Of a DNA stretch of 64,000 nt, positions 26,802-36,307 are shown one piece after another (position 1 is the first letter of the stretch; every line of letters starts with the position of its first letter). Source of the DNA: [Actinomadura] parvosata subsp. kistnae (GTDB taxonomy: Bacteria > Actinomycetota > Actinomycetes > Streptosporangiales > Streptosporangiaceae); contig NZ_OOHJ01000015.1 of the NCBI RefSeq assembly GCF_900323885.1, positions 930,001 through 994,000 on the forward strand. Reading direction: 5' to 3'. The notes beneath the pieces were generated by a model. That model saw only the letters and a list, made by a program, of their open reading frames with translations. It ran no database searches and was not told the origin of the DNA. The position numbers and the translations under genes were made by a program.

Positions 26802-27102
26802 GGCGTTCTCCTTCATCTCACGCACTCGTCCCAAGCGGTCGGTCCGAGCCTCGCGGTCGCCGCGACCGCGAGCCATCCCCCGCCGGCGGCCGAACGTCCG
26901 GGGAATGACCCCCTCAAACGGGGGGTTGGCGAAGAAGGGGCGACCGGGCAGGCTGGCCCCAGAGCAGCGCAGAGCCCGAGCAACGCACAACCTGAGCCAG
27001 CGCAGAGCCTGAGCAACGCACAACCTGAGCCGGCACAGAACCCGAACCGCGCACAACCTGAGCCGGCACAGAACCCGAGCCGCGCACAACCGAGGAGGCC
27101 CC
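26802..27102. other. Divergent intergenic region
   Basis: 301 bp between the flavoprotein and LuxR genes. Its right half is filled by a 33-bp tandem repeat running up to the LuxR ribosome-binding site; I see no clear promoter hexamers in the left half. Confidence 0.6.
26966..27095. repeat. 33-bp tandem repeat, nearly four copies, upstream of luxR-type gene
   Basis: Units begin at 26966, 26999, 27032 and 27065, sharing the core CGCACAACCTGAGCC. The last unit is shortened and merges into the GAGGAGG ribosome-binding site. It is not coding in any supported gene. Confidence 0.93.
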
Positions 27103-28200
27103 GTGACCCGCCCGCATCGCCACGCCGGGATCCTCGCCGCCGCCGACCGCGCGACCGGGCCGCTCGACTGCTTCAGCCGCGTCTCGGCCGGGCTGCGGCG
27201 GCTGATGCCGTTCGACGCCGCCGTGTGGTCGGCGACCGACCCGGAGACGGGCCTGGTCACCGCGCCCATGCTGGTGGAGAACCTGGGGTCGGGCGAGGGC
27301 TGCGGCGCCTACTGGGAGAGCGAGCTGCTGGAGGAGAACGTCCTGCCGTTCCGCGACCTGGCCCGCGCCCCCGTGCCCGTGGCCGGTCTGCGGGCGGCCA
27401 CCGGCGACCTGCCCGCGCGCAGTGCCCGCTTCCGTCGCCTGCTCGGCGGGCAGGGCATCGACGACGAGTTGCGGGCCGTGCTGCGGGTCGGCGGCCGGCC
27501 GTGGGGGTCGGTGAGCCTGTTCCGGCTGCGTGGCGCGCCCGCGTTCGGTGCGGACGACGTCGCGTTGCTCGCCGAGCTGTCGGAGCCGCTCGCCGACCGC
27601 CTCCGGCGCTTCGCCGCCCCGTACGAGCCGGCCGGCGGGAGCGGGAAGTCGGCGCCCGGGCTGCTGCTGTTCGACGAGAACGGCGCGGCCACGTCGATCA
27701 ACGAGGAGGCGCGGGCGCATCTCGCGTCGTTGCCCGACGGGCCGTCCACGCCGTCGGCGCTCGGGCTGCCGTTGCCCATCTGGCTGGTCGGGACGGCGCT
27801 CCAGGCGCGGGCCATCGCGCAGGGCCGCGATCGCGGGAACGCGCGTATCCGCCTGCGGACCCGGGACGGGCGGTGGCTGAGCTGCCGTGCCTCCAGCCTG
27901 AGCGGGTCGGGTGGGCGCCCGGGGCCTGTCGTGCTCGTCATCGAGCCGGCCACCCCCGCCGACCTGGCGCTCATCGTCGCCCAGTCGTACGGGCTGACGC
28001 CGCGCGAGTTCGAGATCGCCCAGCTCGTGGCGCAGGGGCTGGCCACCTCGGAGATCGCCGAGGCGCTGTTCATCTCCCCGCACACCGTCAGGGGGCACCT
28101 CAAGGCGGTCTTCGGCAAGGCGGAGGTCTCCAGCCGGGGCGAGCTCGTCGCCCGCCTGTTCGCCGGCGGCCCGGCACCGCGACCAGCCAAGGTGTCCTGA
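27103..28200 (+). CDS. LuxR-family transcriptional regulator with GAF- and PAS-like sensor region
   Basis: 365 aa. GTG 27103 follows GAGGAGG. Residues about 15-165 look GAF-like (LMPFDAAVWSATDPETG, ELRAVLRVGGRPWGSVSLFR), about 185-270 PAS-like (GLLLFDENGAATSINEEA), and the C-terminus is a GerE/LuxR helix-turn-helix (LTPREFEIAQLVAQGLATSE, then SPHTVRGHLKAVF). It probably senses a small ligand and activates nearby genes; the divergent flavoprotein is the obvious candidate target. Ends beside a 26-bp repeat shared with the 3' end of the convergent tetR gene. Confidence 0.87.
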   Translation: MTRPHRHAGILAAADRATGPLDCFSRVSAGLRRLMPFDAAVWSATDPETGLVTAPMLVENLGSGEGCGAYWESELLEENVLPFRDLARAPVPVAGLRAATGDLPARSARFRRLLGGQGIDDELRAVLRVGGRPWGSVSLFRLRGAPAFGADDVALLAELSEPLADRLRRFAAPYEPAGGSGKSAPGLLLFDENGAATSINEEARAHLASLPDGPSTPSALGLPLPIWLVGTALQARAIAQGRDRGNARIRLRTRDGRWLSCRASSLSGSGGRPGPVVLVIEPATPADLALIVAQSYGLTPREFEIAQLVAQGLATSEIAEALFISPHTVRGHLKAVFGKAEVSSRGELVARLFAGGPAPRPAKVS

Positions 28201-28208
28201 GGCTCGGT

Positions 28209-28278
28209 GCCGCGATCAGTCAGGAAGGCCGGGCGCCGCGATCAGTCAGGAAGGCCGGGCGCGGCGATCAGCCGGGGG
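28209..28278. repeat. 26-bp repeat at the 3' end of the second tetR gene
   Basis: Two exact 26-bp copies (28209-28234, 28235-28260) and a third, diverged partial copy (28261-28278) that contains the tetR stop codon. Shared core: GCGATCAGTCAGGAAGGCC; the third reads GGCGATCAGCC. Confidence 0.93.
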
Positions 28279-28900
28279 CTTCTGAGGGGCGCAGCCTCCG
28301 TTCGAGCCCGTCGAGGATGAGCTGCAGCCCGCCCTCGAACGCCGCATCCCCCTGCGGATCGCCGATCTCCATCAGCCCGGCGGCCAGCCGGGGATGCTCG
28401 GCGCGGAAGGCGTCGAGGTCGGGCCCCTCGCCCTCTGCTCCCCGGTCGCGGTCGGCCTGCTCCTCCAGCACGAACCCGGCCACGTAGCCGCTCACCGCGA
28501 ACAGCCCGCGCAGCGCGTCGCCGACCCCGAACCCGGCCCGTTCGAGAGCCGCCACCGACCGTTCCACCAGCGCGAACAGCTCGGGGGACGGGCGGGTGCC
28601 GGCGGCGAGCCGGGCGCCGTCGCGGCGGGAGTTGAGCATGGCGCGGTCGCTGTGGGCGTAGGCGGTCAGCCATTCGCGCCACTTGGCGGGATCCTCCAGG
28701 TCGGGCCTGGTCAGGTGCTCGGCCATCATCGCCGCCGCCATCGCGTCGAGCAGCAGTTGCTTGCTCTTGAAGTGCCAGTAGAGGGCGGGTGCCTGGACGC
28801 CGAGCTCGGCCGCCAGCCGCCGCAGGGTCAGCCCTTCGAGGCCGGACTCGTCGAGCAGGCGGAGCGCGGTCGCGACGATGATGCCTTTCTCCAAAGCCAC
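28268..28900 (-). CDS. TetR-family repressor (TetR_C-type) of the Drr-like exporter
   Basis: 210 aa. N-terminal HTH (about 8-55: LTLRRLAAELGVQAPALYWHFKSKQLLLDAM), in the form typical of tetracycline-repressor-like proteins, with a C-terminal ligand domain. Starts with GTG 28900, has no Shine-Dalgarno sequence, and has TAAGCT exactly 7 bases upstream, so probably a leaderless mRNA. Divergent from the ABC exporter. Three identical-format palindromes fill the 71-bp gap and one covers its own -10, so self-repression and control of the exporter are likely. The C-terminal codons run into a tandem repeat. Confidence 0.9.
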   Translation of the reverse strand: MALEKGIIVATALRLLDESGLEGLTLRRLAAELGVQAPALYWHFKSKQLLLDAMAAAMMAEHLTRPDLEDPAKWREWLTAYAHSDRAMLNSRRDGARLAAGTRPSPELFALVERSVAALERAGFGVGDALRGLFAVSGYVAGFVLEEQADRDRGAEGEGPDLDAFRAEHPRLAAGLMEIGDPQGDAAFEGGLQLILDGLERRLRPSEAPG

Positions 28901-28907
28901 GCTTGAC

Positions 28908-28913
28908 AGCTTA
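28908..28913 (-). promoter_or_regulatory. Candidate -10 box (TAAGCT) for leaderless tetR
   Basis: On the minus strand TAAGCT is followed by 7 bases and then the GTG. Operator 1 overlaps it. Confidence 0.5.
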
Positions 28914-28958
28914 ACAACGTTAGAGAGACCCTTAACGCCGTTAGATTTAACAGAGTTA
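28912..28958. promoter_or_regulatory. Three TetR operators, TAAC-N3-GTTA
   Basis: Perfect 11-bp palindromes at 28912-28922 (spacer AAC), 28933-28943 (GCC) and 28948-28958 (AGA), centres 21 and 15 bp apart, between the divergent tetR and ABC exporter genes. The third ends just before the exporter ribosome-binding site (AAGGAGGTG). Confidence 0.85.
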
Positions 28959-28971
28959 AGGAGGTGCCGCG

Positions 28972-29898
28972 GTGATCCGCGTCGAAGGACTCCGCAAGCG
29001 GTACGCGAGCACGGAAGCGCTCAGAGGCATCGACCTGGACGTCCCGGCGGGCACCGTCTGCGGCCTGCTGGGGCCGAACGGGGCGGGCAAGACCACCGCC
29101 GTCCGGATCCTCGCCACGCTGCTGCGCCCCGACGCCGGCCGGGCAGAGGTGGCCGGCCTGGACGTGGTACGGGACGCCGCCGCCCTGCGCTTCCGCATCG
29201 GGCTCGCCGGGCAGCACGCGGCCGTGGACGAGCTGCTGACCGGGCAGCGGAACCTGGAGCTGTTCGGCCGCCTCTACCACCTGCCCAGGGCGGCGGCCAG
29301 GGCGCGGGCCGAGGAGCTGCTGGAGCGGTTCGGGCTGGCGCGGGCCGCGCGGCGGCCGGTCAAGGAGTACTCCGGGGGCATGCGGCGGCGCCTCGACCTG
29401 GCCGCGAGCCTGATCGTGGCGCCGCGCGTGCTGTTCATGGACGAGCCCACGACCGGGCTCGACCCGCGCAGCCGGATGGAGCTGTGGGAGCGGCTGCGCG
29501 CGCTGGTCAACGAGGGCACGACGCTGCTGCTGACCACCCAGTACCTGGACGAGGCCGATCACCTGACCGACCAGGTGGTGGTGCTGAAGGAGGGGCGGGT
29601 GGCGGCGTCCGGGTCGCCGGCCGCGCTCAAGCGGCAGGTGGGCGGGGACCGCGTGCGGATCCTGGTCAGGGAGCCGGCGGACGTGCCGGCGGCCCTGCGA
29701 GCGCTCCACGAGGCCGGCTCCCACCCTGCGGCCGGCTCCGCCACGGAGGCTGATCGGCTGGTGACGGTGCCCGCTCCCGAGGGCGCGCAGTCGCTGATCC
29801 GCGTCGCCGGCGCGCTCGCCACCGCCGGGATCCCCGTGGAGGACCTCGCACTCCGCCGCCCCACGCTCGACGAGGTCTTCCTCCGCCTGACCGCCTGA
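28972..29898 (+). CDS. drrA: Drug-exporter ABC ATPase (DrrA family)
   Basis: 308 aa. Walker A GPNGAGKTT (about 35-43), signature YSGGMRRR, Walker B LFMDEPTTGLDPRSR, H-loop after LLTTQYLDEADHL, and the C-terminal extension (about 220-308, DEVFLRLTA end) typical of DrrA-type exporters for anthracyclines and other natural products. It pairs with the permease at 30030. GTG start with AAGGAGGTG upstream. The stop region (LRLTA then stop) is duplicated 90 bp downstream in a 30-bp repeat tract. Probably self-resistance or drug efflux; substrate unknown. No biosynthetic cluster is adjacent. Confidence 0.92.
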   Translation: MIRVEGLRKRYASTEALRGIDLDVPAGTVCGLLGPNGAGKTTAVRILATLLRPDAGRAEVAGLDVVRDAAALRFRIGLAGQHAAVDELLTGQRNLELFGRLYHLPRAAARARAEELLERFGLARAARRPVKEYSGGMRRRLDLAASLIVAPRVLFMDEPTTGLDPRSRMELWERLRALVNEGTTLLLTTQYLDEADHLTDQVVVLKEGRVAASGSPAALKRQVGGDRVRILVREPADVPAALRALHEAGSHPAAGSATEADRLVTVPAPEGAQSLIRVAGALATAGIPVEDLALRRPTLDEVFLRLTA

Positions 29899-29996
29899 GG
29901 GAACGCCCGAACCAGCCAGACCGCCCGACGAACCGCCCGAACCAGCCAGACCGCCCGACGAACCGCCCGAACCCGCCTGACCGCCTGAGGAAACGC
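29884..29996. repeat. 30-bp repeat tract that duplicates the drrA stop region
   Basis: Exact 30-bp copies at 29904-29933 and 29934-29963. The sequence CGCCTGACCGCCTGAGG that contains the drrA stop (29884-29900) recurs at 29974-29990, 90 bp (three units) away, and the two 23-bp contexts differ at one base. Confidence 0.92.
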
Positions 29997-30029
29997 GACC
30001 GCCCGCACACCACCCCACCGGAGCCCACC

Positions 30030-30830
30030 ATGTACGAGACCCTGCGCTGGACGGTGCTCGACTCGCTCACCATCGCCGGCCGCACCTACTCCCGCCTCAA
30101 GGCCCAGCCCGCCGAGATCGCCGCCTTCCTGATCTTCCCGGTGATCATGACGGTCCTGTTCGGCTACGTGTTCGGCAGCGCGATCACCCTGCCCGGCGGC
30201 GGCGACTACCGCGACTTCCTGATGCCGGGCATCTTCATGCAGGTCATGGCCCTGACGGCGACGGCCGCCGCGACGGCGGTGGGCGAGGACATGGAGCGCG
30301 GCATCATCGACAGGTTCCGCGCCCAGCCGATCGCCCGCAGCGCCGTGCTGGTGGGCAGGAGCGTGGCCGACCTGTCGATGCACCTGCTGTCGCTGGCCGG
30401 CATGGTGACGGCAGGAGTGCTGCTGGCCGGCTGGCGGGCGCACGGTTCGGTGGCGGAGACGGTGGCGGCCTTCGGGCTGCTGGCGTTGTTCGGGTTCGCG
30501 ATGATCTGGGTGGGGACGTACATCGGCCTGTTCGTGAAGAGCGGCGCGCAGGCGGACGCGGCCACGTTCGGCTGGTTGTTCCCGATGACGTTCCTGGCCA
30601 ACACGTTCGTCCCGACGCAGGGCCTGCCGGCGTGGCTGAAGCCGGTCGCGGACTGGAATCCGATGAGCGCGGTGGTGGCCGCCGTCCGGGCGCTGTTCGG
30701 CAACCCGACGGAGAGCGGCGACGTCTGGCCGTTGCGGCATCCGGTGGCGGCGAGCGTGCTCTGGTCGGTGGCGCTGCTGGTGGTGTTCGTGCCGCTGGCG
30801 ACCCGCCGGTACCGCAACACGTCCCGATGA
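30030..30830 (+). CDS. drrB: ABC-2 type permease (DrrB family)
   Basis: 266-aa permease with six predicted helices. N-terminal PAEIAAFLIFPVIMTVLFGYVFG and the family signature region (MERGIIDRFRAQPIARSAVLVGRSVADL) match DrrB-like ABC-2 membrane proteins. It forms the channel partner of the ATPase, 131 bp upstream; the gap is a repeat tract plus leader. Followed by a very strong terminator. Confidence 0.9.
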   Translation: MYETLRWTVLDSLTIAGRTYSRLKAQPAEIAAFLIFPVIMTVLFGYVFGSAITLPGGGDYRDFLMPGIFMQVMALTATAAATAVGEDMERGIIDRFRAQPIARSAVLVGRSVADLSMHLLSLAGMVTAGVLLAGWRAHGSVAETVAAFGLLALFGFAMIWVGTYIGLFVKSGAQADAATFGWLFPMTFLANTFVPTQGLPAWLKPVADWNPMSAVVAAVRALFGNPTESGDVWPLRHPVAASVLWSVALLVVFVPLATRRYRNTSR

Positions 30831-30831
30831 G

Positions 30832-30871
30832 GAGAGCCGCCTCGCGGAGGGTGTCCCGCGAGGCGGCTCTC
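30832..30871 (+). terminator. Strong hairpin terminator after drrB
   Basis: Perfect 16-bp stem (GAGAGCCGCCTCGCGG at 30832-30847, complement at 30856-30871) with an 8-base loop, starting two bases after the stop. The rest of the gap to acnA (to 30976) shows nothing else. Confidence 0.88.
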
Positions 30872-30976
30872 AGGGTGTCGGGTGGTTCCCCCGATGCGGG
30901 GGCGCGTGAGGATCACGCCCCCAACCCCCGGCTCCCGTCCGGCTCATGACCGGGCGGAAGCACGGGAAGTCTCAGC

Positions 30977-33709
<2,733 letters not shown>

Positions 33710-33777
33710 GGTGATTCGCCTCCTCCATAGACAGGTGTTCAGACAGAATCCTGCCGCACTGCGGGACCAGCCAGCAC

Positions 33778-33793
33778 GTTAGGTAACCCTAAC
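33778..33793. promoter_or_regulatory. Iron-box-like palindrome upstream of acnA
   Basis: GTTAGGTAACCCTAAC (33778-33793): 6-bp arms around TAAC. Compared with the DtxR/IdeR consensus (TWAGGTWAGSCTWACCTWA), about 14 of 19 positions agree when aligned from 33779. Centre about 77 bp upstream of the acnA start. Confidence 0.45.
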
Positions 33794-33814
33794 CACCTGG
33801 CCCGGCAGCAGGTG

Positions 33815-33854
33815 TCTCGACGTCAAGATATATCCAGAATATCTCGACATCAAG
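33815..33854. promoter_or_regulatory. Two TCTCGACRTCAAG boxes upstream of acnA
   Basis: TCTCGACGTCAAG (33815-33827) and TCTCGACATCAAG (33842-33854), 27 bp apart, each a near-palindrome of TATCTYGAYRTCRAGATA form. They look like a regulator pair site; I cannot name the regulator. Confidence 0.5.
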
Positions 33855-34583
33855 TTAAACCGGCGCCAGCCGCCAGAACAGCAACCCGATGATCGCCACC
33901 GACAGGATCGGCGCCAGGATCTTCTGCTCGAACTTCTTGCCCGTCTTGATGCCGATCTTCCACGGCAGCACGAACTTGGCCCCCAAAGGCCACAGCACCG
34001 GGCAGCCCCGCTCGGTCATGCAGTCGCCGACCACGTGGATGAAGCAGCCGACCGCCACGGCGAGCCCCAGCCAGGCGTATCCCACGTCGAGCGACATGAA
34101 GACGGCGTACAGCCCGGCGGTCATGCCGATGTTGACCATCATGGAGCCGATCTTGTTGCCCGGGATGCCGACGCCGATGGCGCGCAGGGCGAGCCCGATG
34201 AGCAGCACGACCATGATGTCGCGGCCGATCGGATAGGTCGTGGCCAGCCAGTGCGCCCCGAACCCGAGCGCCACCGCGAACGCCAGCGAGTGCGTGGCCC
34301 CGCGGTGGCCGCCGCTGATCCAGGAGACGAGCTTGCTCAGCGCCCACGTGATCGGCCCGAAGGTCTGGGCGATCGTGGCGCTGGGATGGTCGAGGTCGGG
34401 CAGCATCGCGGCGCCCGCGCAGATGATGGCCCCGGCGATCAGCTCGGCGGGGCTGAGCGCGGTGGCCATGATCCCCGTCTCGATGAAGCGGGAGGACTCG
34501 TTCAGCAGCGGCAGTGCCGCCAAGGGCGGAGCCAGCCCCAGCCAGGCGATGGCCCCGGTCATCGCGTGCGTGTGCCCCATCAT
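33855..34583 (-). CDS. YdjM-like membrane-bound metal-dependent hydrolase
   Basis: 242 aa with about six hydrophobic segments. Opens with MMGHTHAMTGAIAWLGLAPP, and carries LPDLDHPSATIA and SGGHRGATHSLAF, the His/Asp motifs of the YdjM (LexA-regulated inner-membrane hydrolase-like) family; CFIHVVGDCMTERG gives a late His-Asp set. The activity is not established for this family. ATG 34583 has no Shine-Dalgarno sequence, but TAGGGT lies exactly 7 bases upstream, consistent with a leaderless mRNA. Confidence 0.82.
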   Translation of the reverse strand: MMGHTHAMTGAIAWLGLAPPLAALPLLNESSRFIETGIMATALSPAELIAGAIICAGAAMLPDLDHPSATIAQTFGPITWALSKLVSWISGGHRGATHSLAFAVALGFGAHWLATTYPIGRDIMVVLLIGLALRAIGVGIPGNKIGSMMVNIGMTAGLYAVFMSLDVGYAWLGLAVAVGCFIHVVGDCMTERGCPVLWPLGAKFVLPWKIGIKTGKKFEQKILAPILSVAIIGLLFWRLAPV

Positions 34584-34590
34584 GATCGGG

Positions 34591-34596
34591 ACCCTA
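34591..34596 (-). promoter_or_regulatory. Candidate -10 box (TAGGGT) for leaderless ydjM-like gene
   Basis: On the minus strand TAGGGT, then 7 bases, then ATG at 34583. Confidence 0.45.
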
Positions 34597-34668
34597 CGGC
34601 AAAGAAGTCCTTTACGCGCCGAGGCATGCCGCGCGGCCACCGGGACAGGCCGGGAAAGTGCCCGCAAA

Positions 34669-34735
34669 CGCAGACGAGGTCGTCTCCGCGGCGACAGCAC
34701 CCCCCAGCCCTGCCGACGCGGAACGACCTCGTCTG
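34669..34735. other. Long orphan hairpin in the ydjM/padR intergenic region
   Basis: Perfect 14-bp arms GCAGACGAGGTCGT (34669-34682) and complement (34722-34735), continued after one bulged base by TCCGCG (34684-34689) and CGCGGA (34716-34721): a 20-bp stem with a 26-base apical region. It is not adjacent to the 3' end of any gene, so it could be a small-RNA terminator, an mRNA leader structure or a protein site. Confidence 0.6.
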
Positions 34736-34788
34736 CTGTGAATAACGACGCCCCTCCCGATCCTGTTCCCGGATTCCGCAACTTTTTC

Positions 34789-34802
34789 GTGATCTGGCTC
34801 AC
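34789..34802. promoter_or_regulatory. CRP/GlxR-like palindrome upstream of padR
   Basis: GTGATCTGGCTCAC, i.e. GTGA-N6-TCAC, the core of the cAMP-receptor-protein-family site, about 90 bp upstream of the padR start. Confidence 0.4.
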
Positions 34803-34833
34803 TCCCGCCCCACGCTTGCGAACGACACACTAT

Positions 34834-34872
34834 CGATATATCTTTGACGCATCGAGAACAGATCGCGATATA
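34834..34872. promoter_or_regulatory. Repeated CGATATA motif before padR (possible self-operator)
   Basis: CGATATA occurs at 34834-34840 and 34866-34872, 32 bp apart, just before the padR ribosome-binding site. AT-rich repeats of this kind are common PadR targets. Confidence 0.3.
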
Positions 34873-34884
34873 GGAGGAAATCTC

Positions 34885-35643
34885 ATGACGCACCACTTCG
34901 CAGCCAGCGGGCCAGGACCGTGGCCCGGCATGCACGAGTACAAGCGCGCGCTGCGCGAGACGCTCCACTCCATGACCGACGCCTTCGAGCACATGGGCGA
35001 GCAGTTCGGCGGGCGCGGGCGGGAGCGCGGCGGCGACCGGGGCGGCCCGCACGACCGGCGACATCGGGGCCGGAGGGGCGGGCCGGGCCCGTTCCCGTTC
35101 GACTTCGGGCGCGGCGGCCCGTTCGGCGGCCCCGGAGGGCCGTGGGGCGGCGGCCACCGCGGCTGGGGCGGGCGCGGCCGCAAGGCCAAGCGGGGCGACG
35201 TCCGCGCCGCGATCCTGGCCCTGCTCGCCGAGGAGCCGCGCAACGGCTACCAGATCATCCAGGAGATCGCCGAGCGCAGCGAGGGCGGCTGGAAGCCCAG
35301 CCCCGGCGCCGTCTACCCGGCGCTGCAGCAGCTCACCGACGAGGGCCTGGTCATCTCCGAGGAGAACGAGGGCCGCAAGACCTTCCGCCTCACCGAGGAG
35401 GGCCGCAACTACATCGAGGCGCACGCCGACGAGGTCCGCGCCCCGTGGGACGAGATGCGGCCCGACATCGACGACAACACCGCCGATCTCTGGCACATCG
35501 CCCGCCAGTCGGCCTTCGCGATGATGCAGGTTCTCCAGACCGGAAACGACGCACAAATCCGCGAAGCGCGTAAGACTCTGGTTGAGACCCGGCGCAAGCT
35601 GTACCAGATCCTGGCCGACGGCGACGAACCGGGCGAGGAGTGA
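34885..35643 (+). CDS. PadR-family regulator with Gly/Arg/His-rich N-terminal region
   Basis: 252 aa. ATG 34885 follows AGGAGG. A PadR winged helix lies at about residues 110-185 (RGDVRAAILALLAEEPRNGY, then PSPGAVYPALQQLTDEGLV). Before it are about 60 residues of very glycine-, arginine-, proline- and histidine-rich sequence (GGRGRERGGDRGGPHDRRHR and on), unusual in the family and possibly nucleic-acid or metal binding. The C-terminal helix forms the dimer. Three bases separate its stop from a possible start of the DUF1707 gene, so they form an operon and the regulator likely controls it. Confidence 0.88.
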   Translation: MTHHFAASGPGPWPGMHEYKRALRETLHSMTDAFEHMGEQFGGRGRERGGDRGGPHDRRHRGRRGGPGPFPFDFGRGGPFGGPGGPWGGGHRGWGGRGRKAKRGDVRAAILALLAEEPRNGYQIIQEIAERSEGGWKPSPGAVYPALQQLTDEGLVISEENEGRKTFRLTEEGRNYIEAHADEVRAPWDEMRPDIDDNTADLWHIARQSAFAMMQVLQTGNDAQIREARKTLVETRRKLYQILADGDEPGEE

Positions 35644-35700
35644 TCCATGGCCGGCGTCGCACCCGACGGTCGCCGGTTCGGGGAGAGTGAGGAGCCTGGC

Positions 35701-36216
35701 ATGGACCGCAACGATCTCCGCATCGGCGACGCCGAGCGCGAGCACACGATGGCCGCCCTGCGCGAGCACTTCGCGCAGGGCCGCCTCACCCACGAGGAGC
35801 TCGACGAGCGCCTCGACCGCACCCTGCACGCCAAGACGGCCCGCGACCTCGCCCAGGTGACGGCCGACCTGCCGGGGGCGGGGCCGGCCTTCGAGGAGCC
35901 CGCCTCGCCGTACGGGATGGGCGACTGGCACGCCGCCATGCACGCGCAGCGGGCGCAGATGCAGGCGATGCGGCACGGGCAGCGGGCCCAGATGCACGCC
36001 ATGCGCCACGCGCAGCGCGAGATGCACCGGGCCGCCTGGATGGCCAGGAGGCACGGGCACCGCCGCGGGCCGCACCCGATCCTGCCCTTCCTGGGCCTGC
36101 TGATGGTGATCGGCCTGATCGCGGGCGGCTTCGGGATCTTCAAGGTGCTGTTCGTGATCTGGCTGGGCGCGATGGTGTTCAGCCTGGTGCACCGGCGCTT
36201 CCACTACCGCGGCTGA
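35701..36216 (+). CDS. DUF1707 (SHOCT-like) membrane protein with Met/His/Gln/Arg-rich linker
   Basis: 171 aa. The DUF1707 domain begins four residues after ATG 35701 (LRIGDAEREHTMAALREHFA, with THEELDERLDRTL). A linker of about 45 residues (about 78-122) is a degenerate M-H-A-Q-R repeat, very rich in Met, His and Gln, then two C-terminal membrane helices (LPFLGLLMVIGLIAGGF, LFVIWLGAMVFSLV). GAGGAG precedes ATG 35701; an in-frame ATG at 35647 also has AGGAG and would add 18 residues. Co-transcribed with padR. Function unknown; the linker composition suggests metal or anionic-lipid binding (inference). Confidence 0.8.
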   Translation: MDRNDLRIGDAEREHTMAALREHFAQGRLTHEELDERLDRTLHAKTARDLAQVTADLPGAGPAFEEPASPYGMGDWHAAMHAQRAQMQAMRHGQRAQMHAMRHAQREMHRAAWMARRHGHRRGPHPILPFLGLLMVIGLIAGGFGIFKVLFVIWLGAMVFSLVHRRFHYRG

Positions 36217-36307
36217 GGGCCCCGCCCTGATCGTTTTTGGGCCTTGACCCCGTCAGGGGCTCATTTGATGATCTGGGGCGGGTCCTCGACGCGAAAGGGA
36301 AATCCGC

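Larger units (their letters stand above)
34584..34884. other. Divergent intergenic region
   Basis: 301 bp between the ydjM-like and padR genes. It holds a long hairpin, a CRP-like palindrome and a repeated CGATATA motif, each listed separately. Confidence 0.7.

Noticed and set aside
26966..27095. Possible CRISPR array (33-bp repeats)
   Set aside because: The copies are directly adjacent with no spacers and there are no cas genes.
25200..28487. Long plus-strand open frame covering the flavoprotein and LuxR genes
   Set aside because: Runs antisense to one gene and out of frame with another; the repeat-like Gln/Pro/Ala stretch comes from the 33-bp DNA repeat.
36217..36307. Possible terminator after the DUF1707 gene
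   Set aside because: Only short, poorly matched inverted repeats (CCCTGA/TCAGGG) are present; not strong enough to call.
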